64,000 bases of DNA from Epichloe hybrida (lineage: Eukaryota > Ascomycota > Sordariomycetes > Hypocreales > Clavicipitaceae): assembly GCA_019022495.1 (NCBI GenBank), contig JAFEKR010000001.1, positions 5,766,001 through 5,830,000 on the forward strand, given 5' to 3'. Positions 33,150 to 46,100 of this stretch are shown piece by piece. Position 1 is the stretch's first letter; every line of letters begins with the position of its first letter. A model generated the notes under the pieces. It did not search any database. It had not been told where the DNA came from and saw only the letters and a list, made by a program, of their open reading frames with translations. The translations under genes were made by a program, and so were the position numbers.

Positions 33150-33950
33150 AGGTTAAACTAATTATAATTAAGGTTATTAAGGTTACTATAGTAATTATAA
33201 TATATTATTTTAAAGTAAGTCCTAGTATTATTTCTTAAAAAAGGTTTAACTAATTATAATTAGGGTAATTAGGGTTATTATTGTAATTATAATAATTATA
33301 ATATATTATTTTAAACTAAGCCTTAGTATTCTTTCTGAAAATTAGTTAAACTAATTATAATTAAGGTTATTAGGGTTATTAGGGTTCTTATAGCAATTAT
33401 AATATATAATTTAAAAGTAGGTCCTATGATTATTTCTATAGATAGGTTAAACTAATTATAATTAGGTTATTATAGTTATTATAGTTATTTAATAATTATA
33501 ATATATTATTTAAAATTATGTCCTAGTATTATTTCTAAAAATAGGTTAAACTAACTATAATTAAGCTTATTAGGGTTATTAGGGTTATTATAGTAATTAT
33601 CATATATTACTTGAAAGTGAGTCCTAGTTCTTTTTCTAAAAATAGATTTAACTAATAATAATTAAGGTTATTAGAGTTATTAGGGTTATTAAAGTAATTA
33701 TAATATATTATTTTAAAGTGGGTCCTAGTATTATTTTTAAAAATAGGTTAAACTAATTGTAATTTAGGTTATTAGAGCTATTATAGTTATTATAATTTAT
33801 GATTTAAAAGTGAGTCTTAGTATAACTACTAAAAATAGGTTAACCTAGTTATAATTAAGGTTATTAAAGCTATTATAGCTATTCTTATAATTTTTATTTA
33901 TTATTTAAAAGTAGGTCCTAGTATTTTAACTTATAATAAGTTAAACTTAT
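33150..33950. repeat. About 100-bp tandem repeat, about 8 copies
   Basis: Diverged units of roughly 95-105 bp, each with GGTTAAACTAATTATAATT, one or more TTATTAGGG words, a TAATTATAATATATTATTT stretch and GTCCTAGTATTATTTCT. They lie inside hAT-1. Confidence 0.8.
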
Positions 33951-33969
33951 TTTTTTATACCTTAATATA

Positions 33970-34165
33970 GGTATATATATATATATATATTCTTTACGCT
34001 AGATAGCTAATTAAGTAGCTAGTCCTAGTACTCTAACCGCTTAGTTAAGAGGGAAAACCCTAAACTAGGATAAAAAACCCCCTTATATCTATATATAGGC
34101 TAGCGCTAACTCTCTTACAGGCCTACACTATATTAGGTATAGCTAACTATAGGTGTTTAGTGCTA
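33970..34165 (-). mobile_element. LINE 3'-end fragment with (TA)n tail
   Basis: Minus-strand copy of about the last 190 bp of the LINE. The (TA)n tail is at about 33970-33990, followed by TTCTTTACGCTAG, CCTAGTACTCTAACCGCTTAG, GGGAAAACCCT and GGCTAGCGCTAAC. It runs directly into the 10-bp array at 34161. Confidence 0.7.
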
Positions 34166-34626
34166 GCTTATACTAGCTTATACTAGCTTATACTAGCTTA
34201 TACTAGCTTATGCTAGCTTATACTAGCTTATGCTAGCTTATACTAGCTTATGCTAGCTTATACTAGCTTATAATAGGTTAAGATAGCTTAAGATAGCTTA
34301 AGATAGCTTATACTAGCTTAAGTTAGCTTATACTAGCTTAGGATAGCTTATACTAGCTTATAATGGCTTATAATAGCTTATAATAGCTTATAATAGCTTA
34401 TAATAGCTTTACCATAGCTTATATTAGCTTATATTAGCTTATATTAGCTTATAATAACTTTATAATAGCTTAGAATAGCTTAAAATAGCTTAACATAGCT
34501 TAGAATAGCTTATAATAGCTTCTAATAGCTTCTAATAGCTTATACTAGCTTAGAATAGCTTAGGTTAGCTTAGAATAGCTTAGAATAGCTTAGAATAGCT
34601 TAGAATAGCTTAGAATAGCTTAAAAT
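34161..34626. repeat. 10-bp tandem repeat (AGCTTATACT family), about 46 copies
   Basis: Decamers TAGCTTATAC with variants TAGCTTATGC, TAGCTTAGAA, TAGCTTATAA and TAGCTTAAGA, grouped in runs of the same variant. The array begins exactly where the LINE fragment reads GTGCTAGCTTATGCTAGC. Confidence 0.9.
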
Positions 34627-34838
34627 ACTAATATTACTTAGAATATTATTAGTGTTAAAGTTTAATAAAATATATATAACTAATAAATAAATAAAATATA
34701 AATACTAGTAATTATAAGTAAATTACTATAGTAAAAGCTATAGTTTTTAATAACTTAGTATTTTAAGGTTTTTAAAAATATTAATATCATAAAAATGTTT
34801 TCTTTTTTATGTTTTTTAAAATAATAATAAAAGTGAGA

Positions 34839-35154
34839 TAATAGTAATAATAGTAATAATAGTAATAATAGTAATAATAGTAATAATAGTAATAATAGTA
34901 ATAATAGTAATAATAGTAATAATAGTAATAATAGTAGTAATAGTAATAATAGTAATAATAGTAATAATAGTAATAATAGTAATAATAGTAATAATAGTAA
35001 TAATAGTAATAATAGTAATAATAGTAATAATAGTAATAATAGTAATAATAGTAATAATAGTAATAATAGGAATAATAGTAATAATAGTAATAATAGTAAT
35101 AATAGTAATAATAGTAATAATAGTAATAATAGTAATAATAGTAATAATAGTAAT
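34839..35154. repeat. 9-bp tandem repeat (AATAGTAAT), about 35 copies
   Basis: Almost perfect array with single-base variants near 34930 (AGTAGTAAT) and 35068 (AGGAATAAT). Inside hAT-1. Confidence 0.92.
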
Positions 35155-35665
35155 TAAGGTTATTAAAGTTATTAAATCTCTTATAATAAGTATAGTATAT
35201 TATATAAAAGTTAGTTTTACTATTATTTTTAAAAATAAGTTAAACTTATTTCTATAGCTTATTTAAGCTATATAGGGTAACTAAAATATACTATTAAGAA
35301 TCTATTAAAATATTATAAATATTATAAATATTTTCTATTATATTCTTTCTTTATATATTATTATAATAAGATATATAAAGTTACTATATATAACTTCTTA
35401 AAGCTTTAGAATTATAAAGCTTAAAGTAATATTTAATTAGTTTAAATAGTAAATAAATAGTTTAAGCTTTTTTTAAGTTCTTATTTTATTAATAATAATA
35501 TTTAAGTACTAAGTATATAGTCTATTAACTTATAGATATTTATTTAGATTTCTAATTTAATTTAATTATATTAGTTTAGGGTATTTTTTAATTAAATTAA
35601 TAAAAGAAATATAAAATAATTCCTAATAATAGTAAATAAAATAATTAGAAGGTTTTTCTTAAAGT

Positions 35666-35682
35666 TATATTAGTAAAATAAA
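35666..35682. repeat. 17-bp target duplication of LINE copy A, left
   Basis: TATATTAGTAAAATAAA, repeated exactly at 42259-42275. Confidence 0.85.
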
Positions 35683-36049
35683 CCTTTGCATACTTTTCCG
35701 CACCGACCCTAAGGTTCGGAATTGCCTCTAAAATATAAATCATATTAATATTTAAAATCCTTGCCTTTGTTTCTCCCCCCCTATAATATTACACTATAAT
35801 AGAGCTAGTAATAGGAGTGTAAATAAGATACTAATAGTAATTAATATAGGCTTAAGGGAGCTAGCTTAGAGTAGCTATTACTTAAATATAGGAATAGGAT
35901 AGTTTAATATCTAAAGGAGTAAAGATAACCTAATAGTAAACTAGAACTAATTTATATACCCTAAAGACATAAAATATTATAATAAGATTACTAGCCTTAT
36001 CCTAAGTAATAAAGTAACCTAAGTGTAGCGTATTACACTTACTATAGCT

Positions 36050-37220
36050 AACTAGGTAGTAAACCACACCTAAGCTAAAATAAGAACTATAAATACTAAT
36101 AATAGTAATATTTATACTACTAAAGAAGTATTAAAAATAGCCCTTAAGGAGGCTATTAGGGAGGAAGCTAAAGATAATAACTCCCTAACCTAGGCTAGTA
36201 TTATAGCTAGGCCTACCCTAAAATAACTAAATACTAACCCCCCCTCTCTCTAGGTCCTTAGAAGATAATATAAAGAAGTACTTATAAAAGGAAATACTAT
36301 ATAAGAATTACTTTAGTCTAGGGGCATAGAAGATATAGTTATAGCTATAAATAAAGCTATTAGGCAAGCCTTAGTAATAGTAGCTAGAAGACTCCTTAGT
36401 GAGGATATAATTATTACCTTTAAAGGAAATATAGTGTAGTATAAAGAAGACTAAAAATAGATTACTAAAGTGTTTAGCCTAGAGGTAGCTATTTACTACT
36501 ATATACTTAGTGTTATTATTAAGGGTTTCCTAATAAAGTATATATTTATTAAGAACCTAGTAATAGAAATTAGAAAAGTAAATAAAGTAAATATAATTAA
36601 GGTAACTATAAGACACCCCTAAGGTAAGAACACCTAGTAAACTACCTTAATTCTTAGACTAGCTAAAGTTAAAGATACTAATAAGATATACTAAGATAAA
36701 ATAGTCTTTAAAGCAAAGCTATTCTAAACTAAACTATATAATAAGACCTTATAACCTAGATAGTGCTATAACTGCTTTTAAATAAGATATATTACTAAGT
36801 TTTATAAGGTAACACTAAGGTATAGTAAGTATAAAGCTAGCTAGTATAAAGATAGTAAGGTATTATACTTAATAATAAATAGATAACTTAAGGAAAACTA
36901 TATCCTATGCTTTAGACTACACCTAGCCTAGTCTAGAGACTACTTAGTACTAAAAGAGAAGTAAAATATAGTAAAGGCTAGTTACCTAGAATAACTATCT
37001 TACTTTACCTCTAGCTCCCCTAGTAAGAACCTAGCTCTAGCCTAAGAGAGAGCTAGTATAGCTATAGAACCTATAGTAATAATAGGAAAAAAGAGAGGTT
37101 AACCTATAAACGCAAAGTAAAGCGCTAAATAGCTAAGAGCTAGGAGTATTAGGCACTACGTGAAATAACTTAGGGCTAGAATAGAACTAGCATAGGATAG
37201 CTAAGACCTACTACTACCCC
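36050..37220 (+). pseudogene. LINE A ORF1 (gag-like) remnant
   Basis: Reads as a nucleic-acid-binding gag-like protein broken by TAA/TAG. The CCHC zinc-knuckle region is at about 36762-36845, where CYNCF is still legible; the next knuckle cysteines appear as Tyr (TGT to TAT), the expected RIP change. Borders are approximate. Confidence 0.65.
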
Positions 37221-37259
37221 CCTAATTAATATAGTAATATTATAAGTTCTCTTCTAGAA

Positions 37260-40200
37260 TATAAATAAGAAGAATAGCCTAATATATATTATACTCTATT
37301 ACTAAACTAATATAGATATAATAGTAATCTAAGAGTAAGAATATATAAAACATCCGTGGCCCCTTACACTATGCCTTACCTAGTTCTAACTTATATACTA
37401 TAATAGGTATAATGCTATATATATTAATAAGAAATATAATATAAGGTTATAGTTAGCCTAGGGAGGGCCTAACTAGTTACTAGTAGAAATTCATAGGATT
37501 AATATCTATTCCCTTTATTTAGAAGGTTATAGTAATAACTAGAACACCCCTATATAAGATATTAATATAAAGACATTACGTAACTAAAGCGTATTTATAG
37601 GAGATTTTAACTAAAAGCATCCCCTCTAGGATAGGCTAGATAGAACTACTAATAAAGTGAATAAGCTACTAGAACTTATAAGCTAGTAAAGGCTTAGACT
37701 AGTAATGCCCTAAGGGGAACTAACTAGATAATATAAGGATAATAGGGATAGTACTATAGACCTAGTGTAAGTAACCCTAGATATCTAAGTTTACTATAAA
37801 GGAGTAAAAGACCTTACTAGATTTAACTATATCCTATAGCTAATTAGCATCTTTACTAGCCTATAAGATAATATCCTATAGGCCCTTAGATATATGTGAA
37901 ATATAATAGATAAACTATACGTAAAGGCAAAGGTAATAGTACGCTTTTAACCTAAAAATGCCTTAGATTTATAAGATAAAGAAGGGATAGATATGTACGC
38001 TACCTAGCTTATTATAAACCTTTAATAAATAGTAAATAAGGTAGCCCTATAGAAGCCCTAGGGGCTCCCTAGCCTAGAGGTATAATAGTTAAGGATAGCT
38101 AAAGAGGTAGTTACTAGAGCTAGATAGGCAAAGAGATAATAGAGATAATAGAGAATAAAAGTAAACTAGTAAGCCTATACTAAGGTAAATAAGGACTAAG
38201 AATAAGTTATTAGAACTAAGAGAAGAAACGCGTAGAGAGATACCTTATAAAAGGCTAATATATAAAGAAAGGATAAGGGAGTGTAAAGACTAGAGAGATA
38301 AGCCTAGCTTTAAAGCTAGGCCCCCCTAGAACTACCTAGGCTACTAGAGCTAGAAAGGACTAAAAATAACCTAAACCTAGCTACTATATATAAGGATAAA
38401 GTAAGTATACTAGCACTAAGGTTCTTCCCTAAGCCTATAGTAAACCTCTCCTAAATCCTAGACCTTACCTTCCTAGAGCTAGATAACACACTATTCCTAG
38501 ATAATAACTAGTTTAGACTAGAAGAGATATTAGATATTATATTAGATATAGCTAGCTAGAAAGCACTAGGTAATAATAAGCTCCTAGTAAGCCTTATTAA
38601 GGCCTATAATAAGCTAGTAAAAGAAGCTATAGTCTAGCTCCTAAACACTATCCTTAAAGTAAGGTATTTCCTAGCCTAATTCTAAACTACTAGAGTAGTA
38701 GTAATTAGGAAACTAGGTAAGATAATAAAAGAGATAAGAAAGGCTAATACTTAGAGGCTTATCTCCTTACTAAATATTATAGGAAAAATTATAGAAGTAG
38801 TAATTATAAAGTAACTTATAGCCTTTACTAAGGTAAAAGGACTTCTCCTAGAACTATAAATAGAAAATAGGATAAATAGGTTAATAAAGACTATAATTAA
38901 GGTCTTAGTAAAGTGCGTAAGAGAGGCCTAGAGTAAGGGTGGAATTACCTTACTTGCCTAGATAAATATCTTATTTACTTTTAATAGAGTTAGCTACCTA
39001 TACCTAATTTACTTAATAATTCTAATAGGAATCCCCTACTAGCTAATAGCTATAATATAAAGCTTCCTAGTAAATAGAATAAGCTAGCTTAGCTTTAATA
39101 GAGAACTCTCTAAACCCTTTAAGATTAAGGCTAGTACTTTATAAGGATTTTCTCTTTTACTAATTCTCTTTTTCCTTTACTTTATAGAACTTTATATATA
39201 CCTCTAGGCTATCCTAGGCATAGTAGTAATTAGATTTACTAATAATATAAATATTATAGTATTTAGTAAAAACATAGCATAAACCTAAAGAAAACTTAAG
39301 GCTACTTAGAAAATCTATAAGGAATAGGTAAAAGAGGTAAGAGTAAAGTTTAACCTAGTAAAAACTAAACTTATACACTTTAGTAAGGCCTATAGGCCCC
39401 TATAGGCTAGAGTCTAGCTTAGTATAGAGAAGATAGTGCTAATAAAGGCATGCTAATTCCTTAGGGTATAGGTAAATAGAAAACTTAACTAAAGTGCTTA
39501 TAAGAATATCCTTAAGGGAAAACTAGCCTAGTAATAGCTTACACTCTTTATATTAGTAGCGTTAGCATAGGGCATTAGCTTTAAAGACACCTAGCTTATA
39601 TACATATAAGTAGTCTAGCTTATTCTTGCCTATAGGGTAAGCGCTTACTATACCCTAACTAAGAAAGGAGGAAAACTATAAGGAATAGTTAGAAGTTTTA
39701 TAGTAAACTAATTAACTTATCTCTAGACTATAGCTAGAGTATTTAAGGCTATACTAATTACTTAGCTAGAAGTTAAAACTTATATCCCCCCCTTAGACCT
39801 TTACTTAAATAAGATAAAGCAAAAGTTTAAGAAAAGGATTATACTTAGTAAAATAATAAATAAGATATAGGCTATAGCTAACTTAGTGTAAATAGTACTA
39901 TAATATAGAAGAAGACCCTTACTTACTAATAATAAACTAGATATATAACTATATAAGAAGTAAAAGAAAAGATAGAAAAACTAGTATTCTAATAGGTAAT
40001 AGAGATAATATAGGTATAGGAGAGAGCTAATAGAGAACTACTTACTTACCTATAACCTAAAGGAAATCTAGAAATTTCACACTAGGCTTAATAAGTATAT
40101 CTCCTTTATAATAGTATAATTATATATAGGAAAGATTAGCCTTAATAAGTTCCTTTTCTAAAGGTATATTCCTAGGGTAGCTTTACCCTTATATAACTAT

Positions 40201-40580
40201 AGTTATATAGTTAAAGACTAGTACTATATAATTATTAACTACGCTAACTATAACTATAGACACCCCTAAATAAGATAGCCTAGAGATACATAGGAGGTAA
40301 GGCTAGCCTTAGATAATCCCCTAAAGGTAAGATATATTATAAAGTGATTCCTTAGTATAAGAAAACTCTAATACTATATATTAGCATAAGACCTAGCCTT
40401 TAGTTAACGCAAACTAAGGGAGGATTTAGGCTACCCTAGAGGTAACTAAACTAACTAATAAATAGACACTATAGATAACTAGAGAGAGGCACTAGGTAAA
40501 ATAGTGTAGCTATAGAGGCAGGCTAGATATAAGGCGAAATTACACTATAATAGGAAGACTATAGGTCTAGAATAGTTATT
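37260..40580 (+). pseudogene. LINE A ORF2 (endonuclease-reverse transcriptase) remnant
   Basis: APE-type endonuclease: GDFN at 37600-37611 followed by a HPLWD-like stretch. Reverse transcriptase: RPISLLN-type motif near 38755, QG(F/S)SLLLILFFLY-type near 39140-39180, and the catalytic position at 39232-39246 where RFTNN stands for the expected R-F-A-D-D. An RNase H-like region follows to about 40500. Many in-frame TAA/TAG. Confidence 0.75.
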
Positions 40581-40914
40581 AGATTAATTTTAAGTTAAAA
40601 AGCTATAGGTATTATTTTACACTAGCTTACTACTGCCCCTTTACTAACCTAGAATTAGCCCTATTTCTCCTTAGAAATAGGGATTATATTCTCTATTACC
40701 TTACTCTTACCCTTAGCTAATAGGCTAGTGGCTAGGAGCTAGTTTATCTCTGCTACTTAGGTATTAAGCTACTAGAGCTAAAAGATAACCTTATTATATT
40801 ATTTCTCTATAGACCTAGACTTAGCTAGGTTTAGGCTTACTATAGCAGTGCTTTATTTCTTCTTAGTGTGGTTTTTAGTATAGAGTTTCTTAACCTAAGC
40901 TATATAGTTCTCTA

Positions 40915-42258
40915 GGGCCTAGATAATTAAAGTTAGCTATAAAATAAAGCTACTACTAAGCTAGAGTAAAACTACTTATATTACTCCTAGTAACTATGCT
41001 AGCCTAGGTCTTAACTAATTACTAATATTCCCTTTGCTAGCTAGCGATATTTAGCTATAAGCAAATTAGCACTAAAGTAGGCTTAGAATAGGCATAGGAG
41101 TTAACATTACCTTAATATATATGTAATTATAAACCTAATAATTAAAATAGGCATTAGATATTACCTCTTTATATATAGATTAGCCTTACCCTTAGACTAG
41201 AAATAAACTAACTTACTAATAATATTATAGCACTAATAGCCCTTATTTTTAATAGATTATGTCTTATAGGACACACACTAGATCTCTTGTGGCTTACCTA
41301 GCTACCCTAGGTTAGATCTAGAAATAAGGCAAAATAGAGGTAAAGGGGACTTACTTCTAGGCCTTTTGCCTTTACTTAATTTAATTACTTCTAGGTTAGG
41401 GACTTCCTTAGATACTTATCTAAGGTTATAAGTTCCTAGGTAAATTAAAGCTAGAATAGCACTAAAAATAGGGTACTTATAAAGCTTAGTAATATTATAG
41501 CGTGTTTTTCTATATAAAACATTAGTATTTAAACTAGCACTAGACTAAAGAAGCCTTAAATAGCTCCTAAAAGGGATAGGAAGGAAAAGAACCTATAGGA
41601 AATTTATTATAAGGAAAGGAAAAAGATTAGAACCTTAAGGGGGGAGAAGCCCTCTTTTATACTTAAGAGAGAGAGGGGGGGGGACTAACTATAGTATTAG
41701 CTAGAAAATAAAGTATAAGATAAGTAAACATATAGATAGTATATAACTAATCTAGAAGCAAAACCGCCTAGTCACTAAGCCTAAATTACCTACCCCTTAC
41801 TATAATTAAATAAAACCATATACTTAGACTTTATAAGATATCTAGACTAGTACTAGGTTAGATTTAGCTAAAAAGTAAGGCACTAGAAGAGTTAGAAGTA
41901 AAGTAAATAAAAAGTAAATTATTATTATAACTTTAAATTTACTATGCCCTAGGGTAAAGTAAGAGACATAAAGCTAGGTTAGAGTAAGACTAGACTAGTA
42001 CTAAAGGGAGCTAGTTAGGACTACTACTATACTTTTTCCTTTCTTTTTTATTTTCTTTAGGATAAGGCTAGCATAAGCTAGCACTAAATACCTATAATTA
42101 ATCACACCTAATGCGGTGTAGACCTAGAAGAGGGTTAGCGCTAGCTTATTAACAGATATAAGGGGGTTTTTCTTCCTAGCAAAGGGTTTTCCCTCTTAAC
42201 TAAGCAGATAGAGTACTAGGAACAGCTACATAGTTAGCTAGCTAGCGTAAAGAATATA
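40915..42258 (+). other. LINE A 3' untranslated region
   Basis: No frame is recognisable. The region is the source of the LINE 3' fragments at 30373-31575, 32881-32957 and 33970-34165. It carries GTGCTAGC..TTATGCTAGC (complement, near 42060-42090) and ends with a short TA tail. Confidence 0.6.
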
Positions 42259-42275
42259 TATATTAGTAAAATAAA
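42259..42275. repeat. 17-bp target duplication of LINE copy A, right
   Basis: TATATTAGTAAAATAAA, identical to 35666-35682. Confidence 0.85.
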
Positions 42276-42647
42276 GTAATAAGTATAATAGTATTATTAA
42301 AAAGTTATAATATTATATATAACACTAGTTATAGTAAAATGTTTAAAATAATATAATATTATAAATTATATAACTAATTAGATAAAATAGCTAATAATAA
42401 AAGGTTTTTATTAACTAATTCTCTTTTAATCCTAATAATAACCTTAGCTAATAAAAAGTCCCACTTTTTTTTTTACCTAACAATACATTTGTATTGTTTG
42501 TAGTTAGTGTAGTTACTACACTAACTACACTACAAAATAATTTGTATTTAATACAATACAATACAATAAATATAAATTTTTTCAAATACAATACAAATAC
42601 AAATTTTTCCGAAAAAATACAATAAATACAATACAAACAATACTCTG

Positions 42648-42655
42648 CTTAAGGT
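42648..42655. repeat. 8-bp target duplication of hAT-1, right
   Basis: CTTAAGGT, identical to 31932-31939. Confidence 0.85.
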
Positions 42656-43168
42656 ATAGTTACTATATTAAAGCTTTATAAGGAAAATAAGATAGGGTAT
42701 CTTATATGTAGATATATAGGTAAATAAAAAGAAATAATAATAATAATACTACTAATTAAAAATAACCCCCTTTATTATAGTTAGTAATATTTAAATAGTA
42801 GCTTATATATAGCTTTACTATAGTAAAATAAATATTATTACCTATTATATAGCTAGAAGAAAAGAAATAGATAACTTATATTAATTTTTATAATTAGTTT
42901 AAATAAATAAAGTACCTAATACTATAGTTTTAAATAGTCTAACTAAAGGGCTTATATTATAGTTACTATAAGTTTATAGCTATTAGGTATATATGCGTTT
43001 AGTAATGCTAATAGTTATTATTATAATTTATAAATTACCTATATATAGTGTATTAGATTACTTAAGGGGTCTAGGGTTAATATAAAAGAGACTAATTTTT
43101 CCCCCCTTTTACACACTTCCTTTCTTTTATAATATCTCTTAACCTTATAAGTTACCCTTACTAGCTAA

Positions 43169-46100
43169 CCTTTGCATACTTTTCCGCACCGACCCCAAGG
43201 TTTGGAATTGCCTCTAAAATACAAATCACATTAATATTTAAAATCCTTACCTTTATTTCTCCCCCCCTATAATATTATACTATAATAAAGCTAGTAGTAA
43301 GAGTGTAAATAAAATACTAATAGTAATTAATATAGGCTTAAGGGGGCTAGCTAAGAGTAGCTATTACTTAAATATAGGAATAGGATAGTTTAATATCTAA
43401 AGGAGTAAAGATAACCTAATAGTAAACTAAAACTAATTTATATACCCTAAAGATATAAAATATTATAATAAAATTACTAGCCTTATCCTAAGTAATAAAG
43501 TTACCTAAGTGTAATGTATTATACTAGCTATAGCTAACTAGGTAGTAAACTATACCTAAGCTAAAATAAGAACTATAAACACTAATAATAGTAATATTTA
43601 TACTACTAAAAAAGCATTAAAAATAGCGCTTAAGGAGGCTATTAAGGAGGAAGCTAAAGATAATAACTCCCTAACCTAGGCTAGTATTATAGCTAGGCTT
43701 ACTCTAAAATAACTAAATACTAACCCCCTCTCTCTTTAAATCCCTAGAAAATAATATAAAGAAGTACTTATAAAAGGAAATACTATATAAAAATTATTTT
43801 AGTCTAGGGGCGTAGAAAATATAGTTATAGCTATAAATAAAGCTATTAGGTAAGCCTTAGTAATAGTAACTAGAAGACTCCCTAGTAAGGATATAATTAT
43901 TACCTTTAAAGGAAATATAGTGTAATATAAAGAAAACTAGAAATAAATTACTAAAGTATTTTTAGCTTAAAGGTAGCTATTTACTACTATATACTTAGCA
44001 TTATTATTAAGGGTTTCCTAATAAAGTATATATCTATTAAAAACCTAGTAGTAAAAATTAAAAAAGTAAATAAAGTAAATATAATTAAGGTAACTATAAA
44101 ATACCCCTAAGGTAAAAATACCTAGTAAATTACCTTAATTCTTAAACTAGCTAAAGTTAAAGATACTAATAAGATATACTAAGATAAAATAGTCTTTAAA
44201 GTAAAGCTATTCTAAACTAAACTATATAATAAGACCTTATAACCTAGATAGTACTATAACTACTTTTAAATAAGATATATTACTAAGTTCTATAAGGTAA
44301 TACTAAGGTATAGTAAGTATAAAGCTAGCTAGTATAAAGATAATAAGGTATTATACCTAATAATAAATAAATAACTAAAGGAAAACTATATCCTATACTT
44401 TAGACTATACCTAGCCTAATTTAGAGATTACTTAGTGCTAAAAGAGAAGTAAAATATAGTAAAGGCTAGATACCTAAAATAACTATCTTACTTTACCTCT
44501 AGCTTTTTTAATAAGAACCTAGCTCTAGCCTAAGAGAGAGCTAGTATAGCTATAGAACCTATAGTAATAATAGGAAAAAAGAGAGGTTAACCTATAAATA
44601 TAAAATAAAGTGCTAAATAGCTAAGAGCTAGGAGTATTAGGCGCTATATAAAATAACTTAGGGCTAGAATAAAACTAGTATAAAATAGCTAAGACTTACT
44701 ACTACCCCCCTAATTAATATAGTAATATTATAAGTTTTCTTTTAAAATATAAATAAGAAAAATAGCCTAATATATATTATACTTTATTACTAAACTAATA
44801 TAAATATAATAGTAATTTACGAGTAAGAATATATAAAATATCTATAGCCCCTTATACTAGGCTTTACCTAGTTTTAACTTATATATTATAATAGGTATAA
44901 TGCTATATATATTAATAAGAAATATAATATAGGGTTATAATTAGCTTAGGGAGGGCCTAATTAGTTACTAGTGGAAATTTATAGGATTAATATTTATTTC
45001 CTTTATTTAGAAGGCTATAGTAATAACTAGAACACCCCTATATAAGATATTAACATAAAGACACTATATAACTAAAGCGTATTTATAGGAGATTTTAACT
45101 AAAAGCATTCCCTCTAGGATAAGCTAGATAAAATAACTAATAAAGTAAATAAGCTACTAGAACTTATAAGCTAGTAAAGGCTTAGACTAGTAATACCCTA
45201 AGGGGAACTAACTAGATAATATAAGGATAATAAGGATAGTATTATAAACCTAGCGTAAGTAACCCTAGATATCTAAGTTTACTATAAAGGAGTAAAAGAC
45301 CTTACTAAATCTAATTATATCCTATAGCTAATTAGTATCTTTACTAGCCTATAAGATAATATCCTATAGGCCCTTAGGCACACGTGAAATATAATAGATA
45401 AACTATATATAAAGGCAAAGGTAATAGTATGCTTTTAACCTAAAAATGCCCTAGATTTATATAATAAAGAAAGGATAAATATATATACTACCTAGCTTAT
45501 TATAAACCTTTAATAAATAGTAAATAAGGTAGCCTTATAGAAGCCTTAGAGGCTCCCTAGCCTAGAGGTATAGTAGTTAAGGATAGCTAAAGAGGTAGTT
45601 ACTAAAGCTAGATAAGTAAAGAGATAATAAAGATAATAGAGAATAGAAGTAAACTAGTAAGCCTATACTAAGGTAAATAAGAACTAAGAATAAGTTATTA
45701 AAACTAAGAGAAAAAAATATATAGAGAGATACCCTATAAAAGGCTAATATATAGAGAAAGGATAGGGGAGTGTAAAGACTAGAAAGATAAGCCTAGCTTT
45801 AAAGCTAGGCCCCCCTAGAATTACCTAGACTACTAGAGCTAAAAAGAACTAAAAATAACCTAAACCTAGCTATTATATATAAGGATAAAGTAAGTATACT
45901 TATATAAAGATTTTTCCTTAAGCCTATAGTAAACCTCTTTTATATCCTAAACCTTACTTTCCTAAAGCTAGATAATATACTATTCCTAAATAATAACTAG
46001 TTTAGATTAAAAAAGATATTAGATATTATATTAGATATAGCTAGCTAGAAAGCACTAGGTAATAATAAGCTCCTAGTAAGCCTTATTAAGGCTTATAGTA

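Larger units (their letters stand above)
35683..42258 (+). mobile_element. LINE copy A, full-length non-LTR retrotransposon (Tad1/I-like), RIP-inactivated
   Basis: A 6.58-kb element. Its 5' UTR starts CCTTTGCATACTTTTCCGCA; ORF1 with a zinc knuckle and ORF2 with endonuclease, reverse transcriptase and RNase H-like regions follow, then a 3' region of about 1.5 kb ending GCTAGCGTAAAGAATATA. It lies in the right arm of hAT-1 between two copies of a 17-bp duplication. A second copy starts at 43169. Frames are interrupted almost only by TAA/TAG, showing that RIP rather than indels disabled it. The clade is judged from domain order and fungal host, not by tree. Confidence 0.88.
31940..42647. mobile_element. 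hAT-1: hAT-type element with long inverted arms, carrying a nested LINE
   Basis: Starts CAGAGTATTG and ends with its complement CAATACTCTG, flanked by the perfect 8-bp duplication CTTAAGGT; 8-bp duplications and CAG..CTG ends are the mark of hAT transposons. The left arm (31940 to about 32440) pairs with the right arm, which reads inward from 42647 to 42276 and then, across the LINE insertion, from 35682 to about 35570. Subterminal GTATTGTATTG/TACAATACAA words are probably transposase-binding repeats. Removing the LINE leaves about 4.1 kb, mostly tandem repeats, with no transposase I can recognise, so it is probably non-autonomous. Confidence 0.85.

Noticed and set aside
33160..33900. Repeated TTAGGG words suggesting an interstitial telomere
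   Set aside because: They occur as TTATTAGGGTTATTAGGG inside a diverged unit of about 100 bp, not as contiguous hexamers, and lie within a defined transposon.
40960..42258. A separate transposon made of the segments repeated at 30.4-31.6 kb
   Set aside because: Finding the 17-bp duplication showed these segments are the 3' region of the LINE itself. The copies on the left are a rearranged LINE fragment.
42448..42636. 62-codon minus-strand frame rich in Tyr/Ile/Phe
   Set aside because: It is a translation of the GTATTGTATT subterminal repeats of hAT-1.
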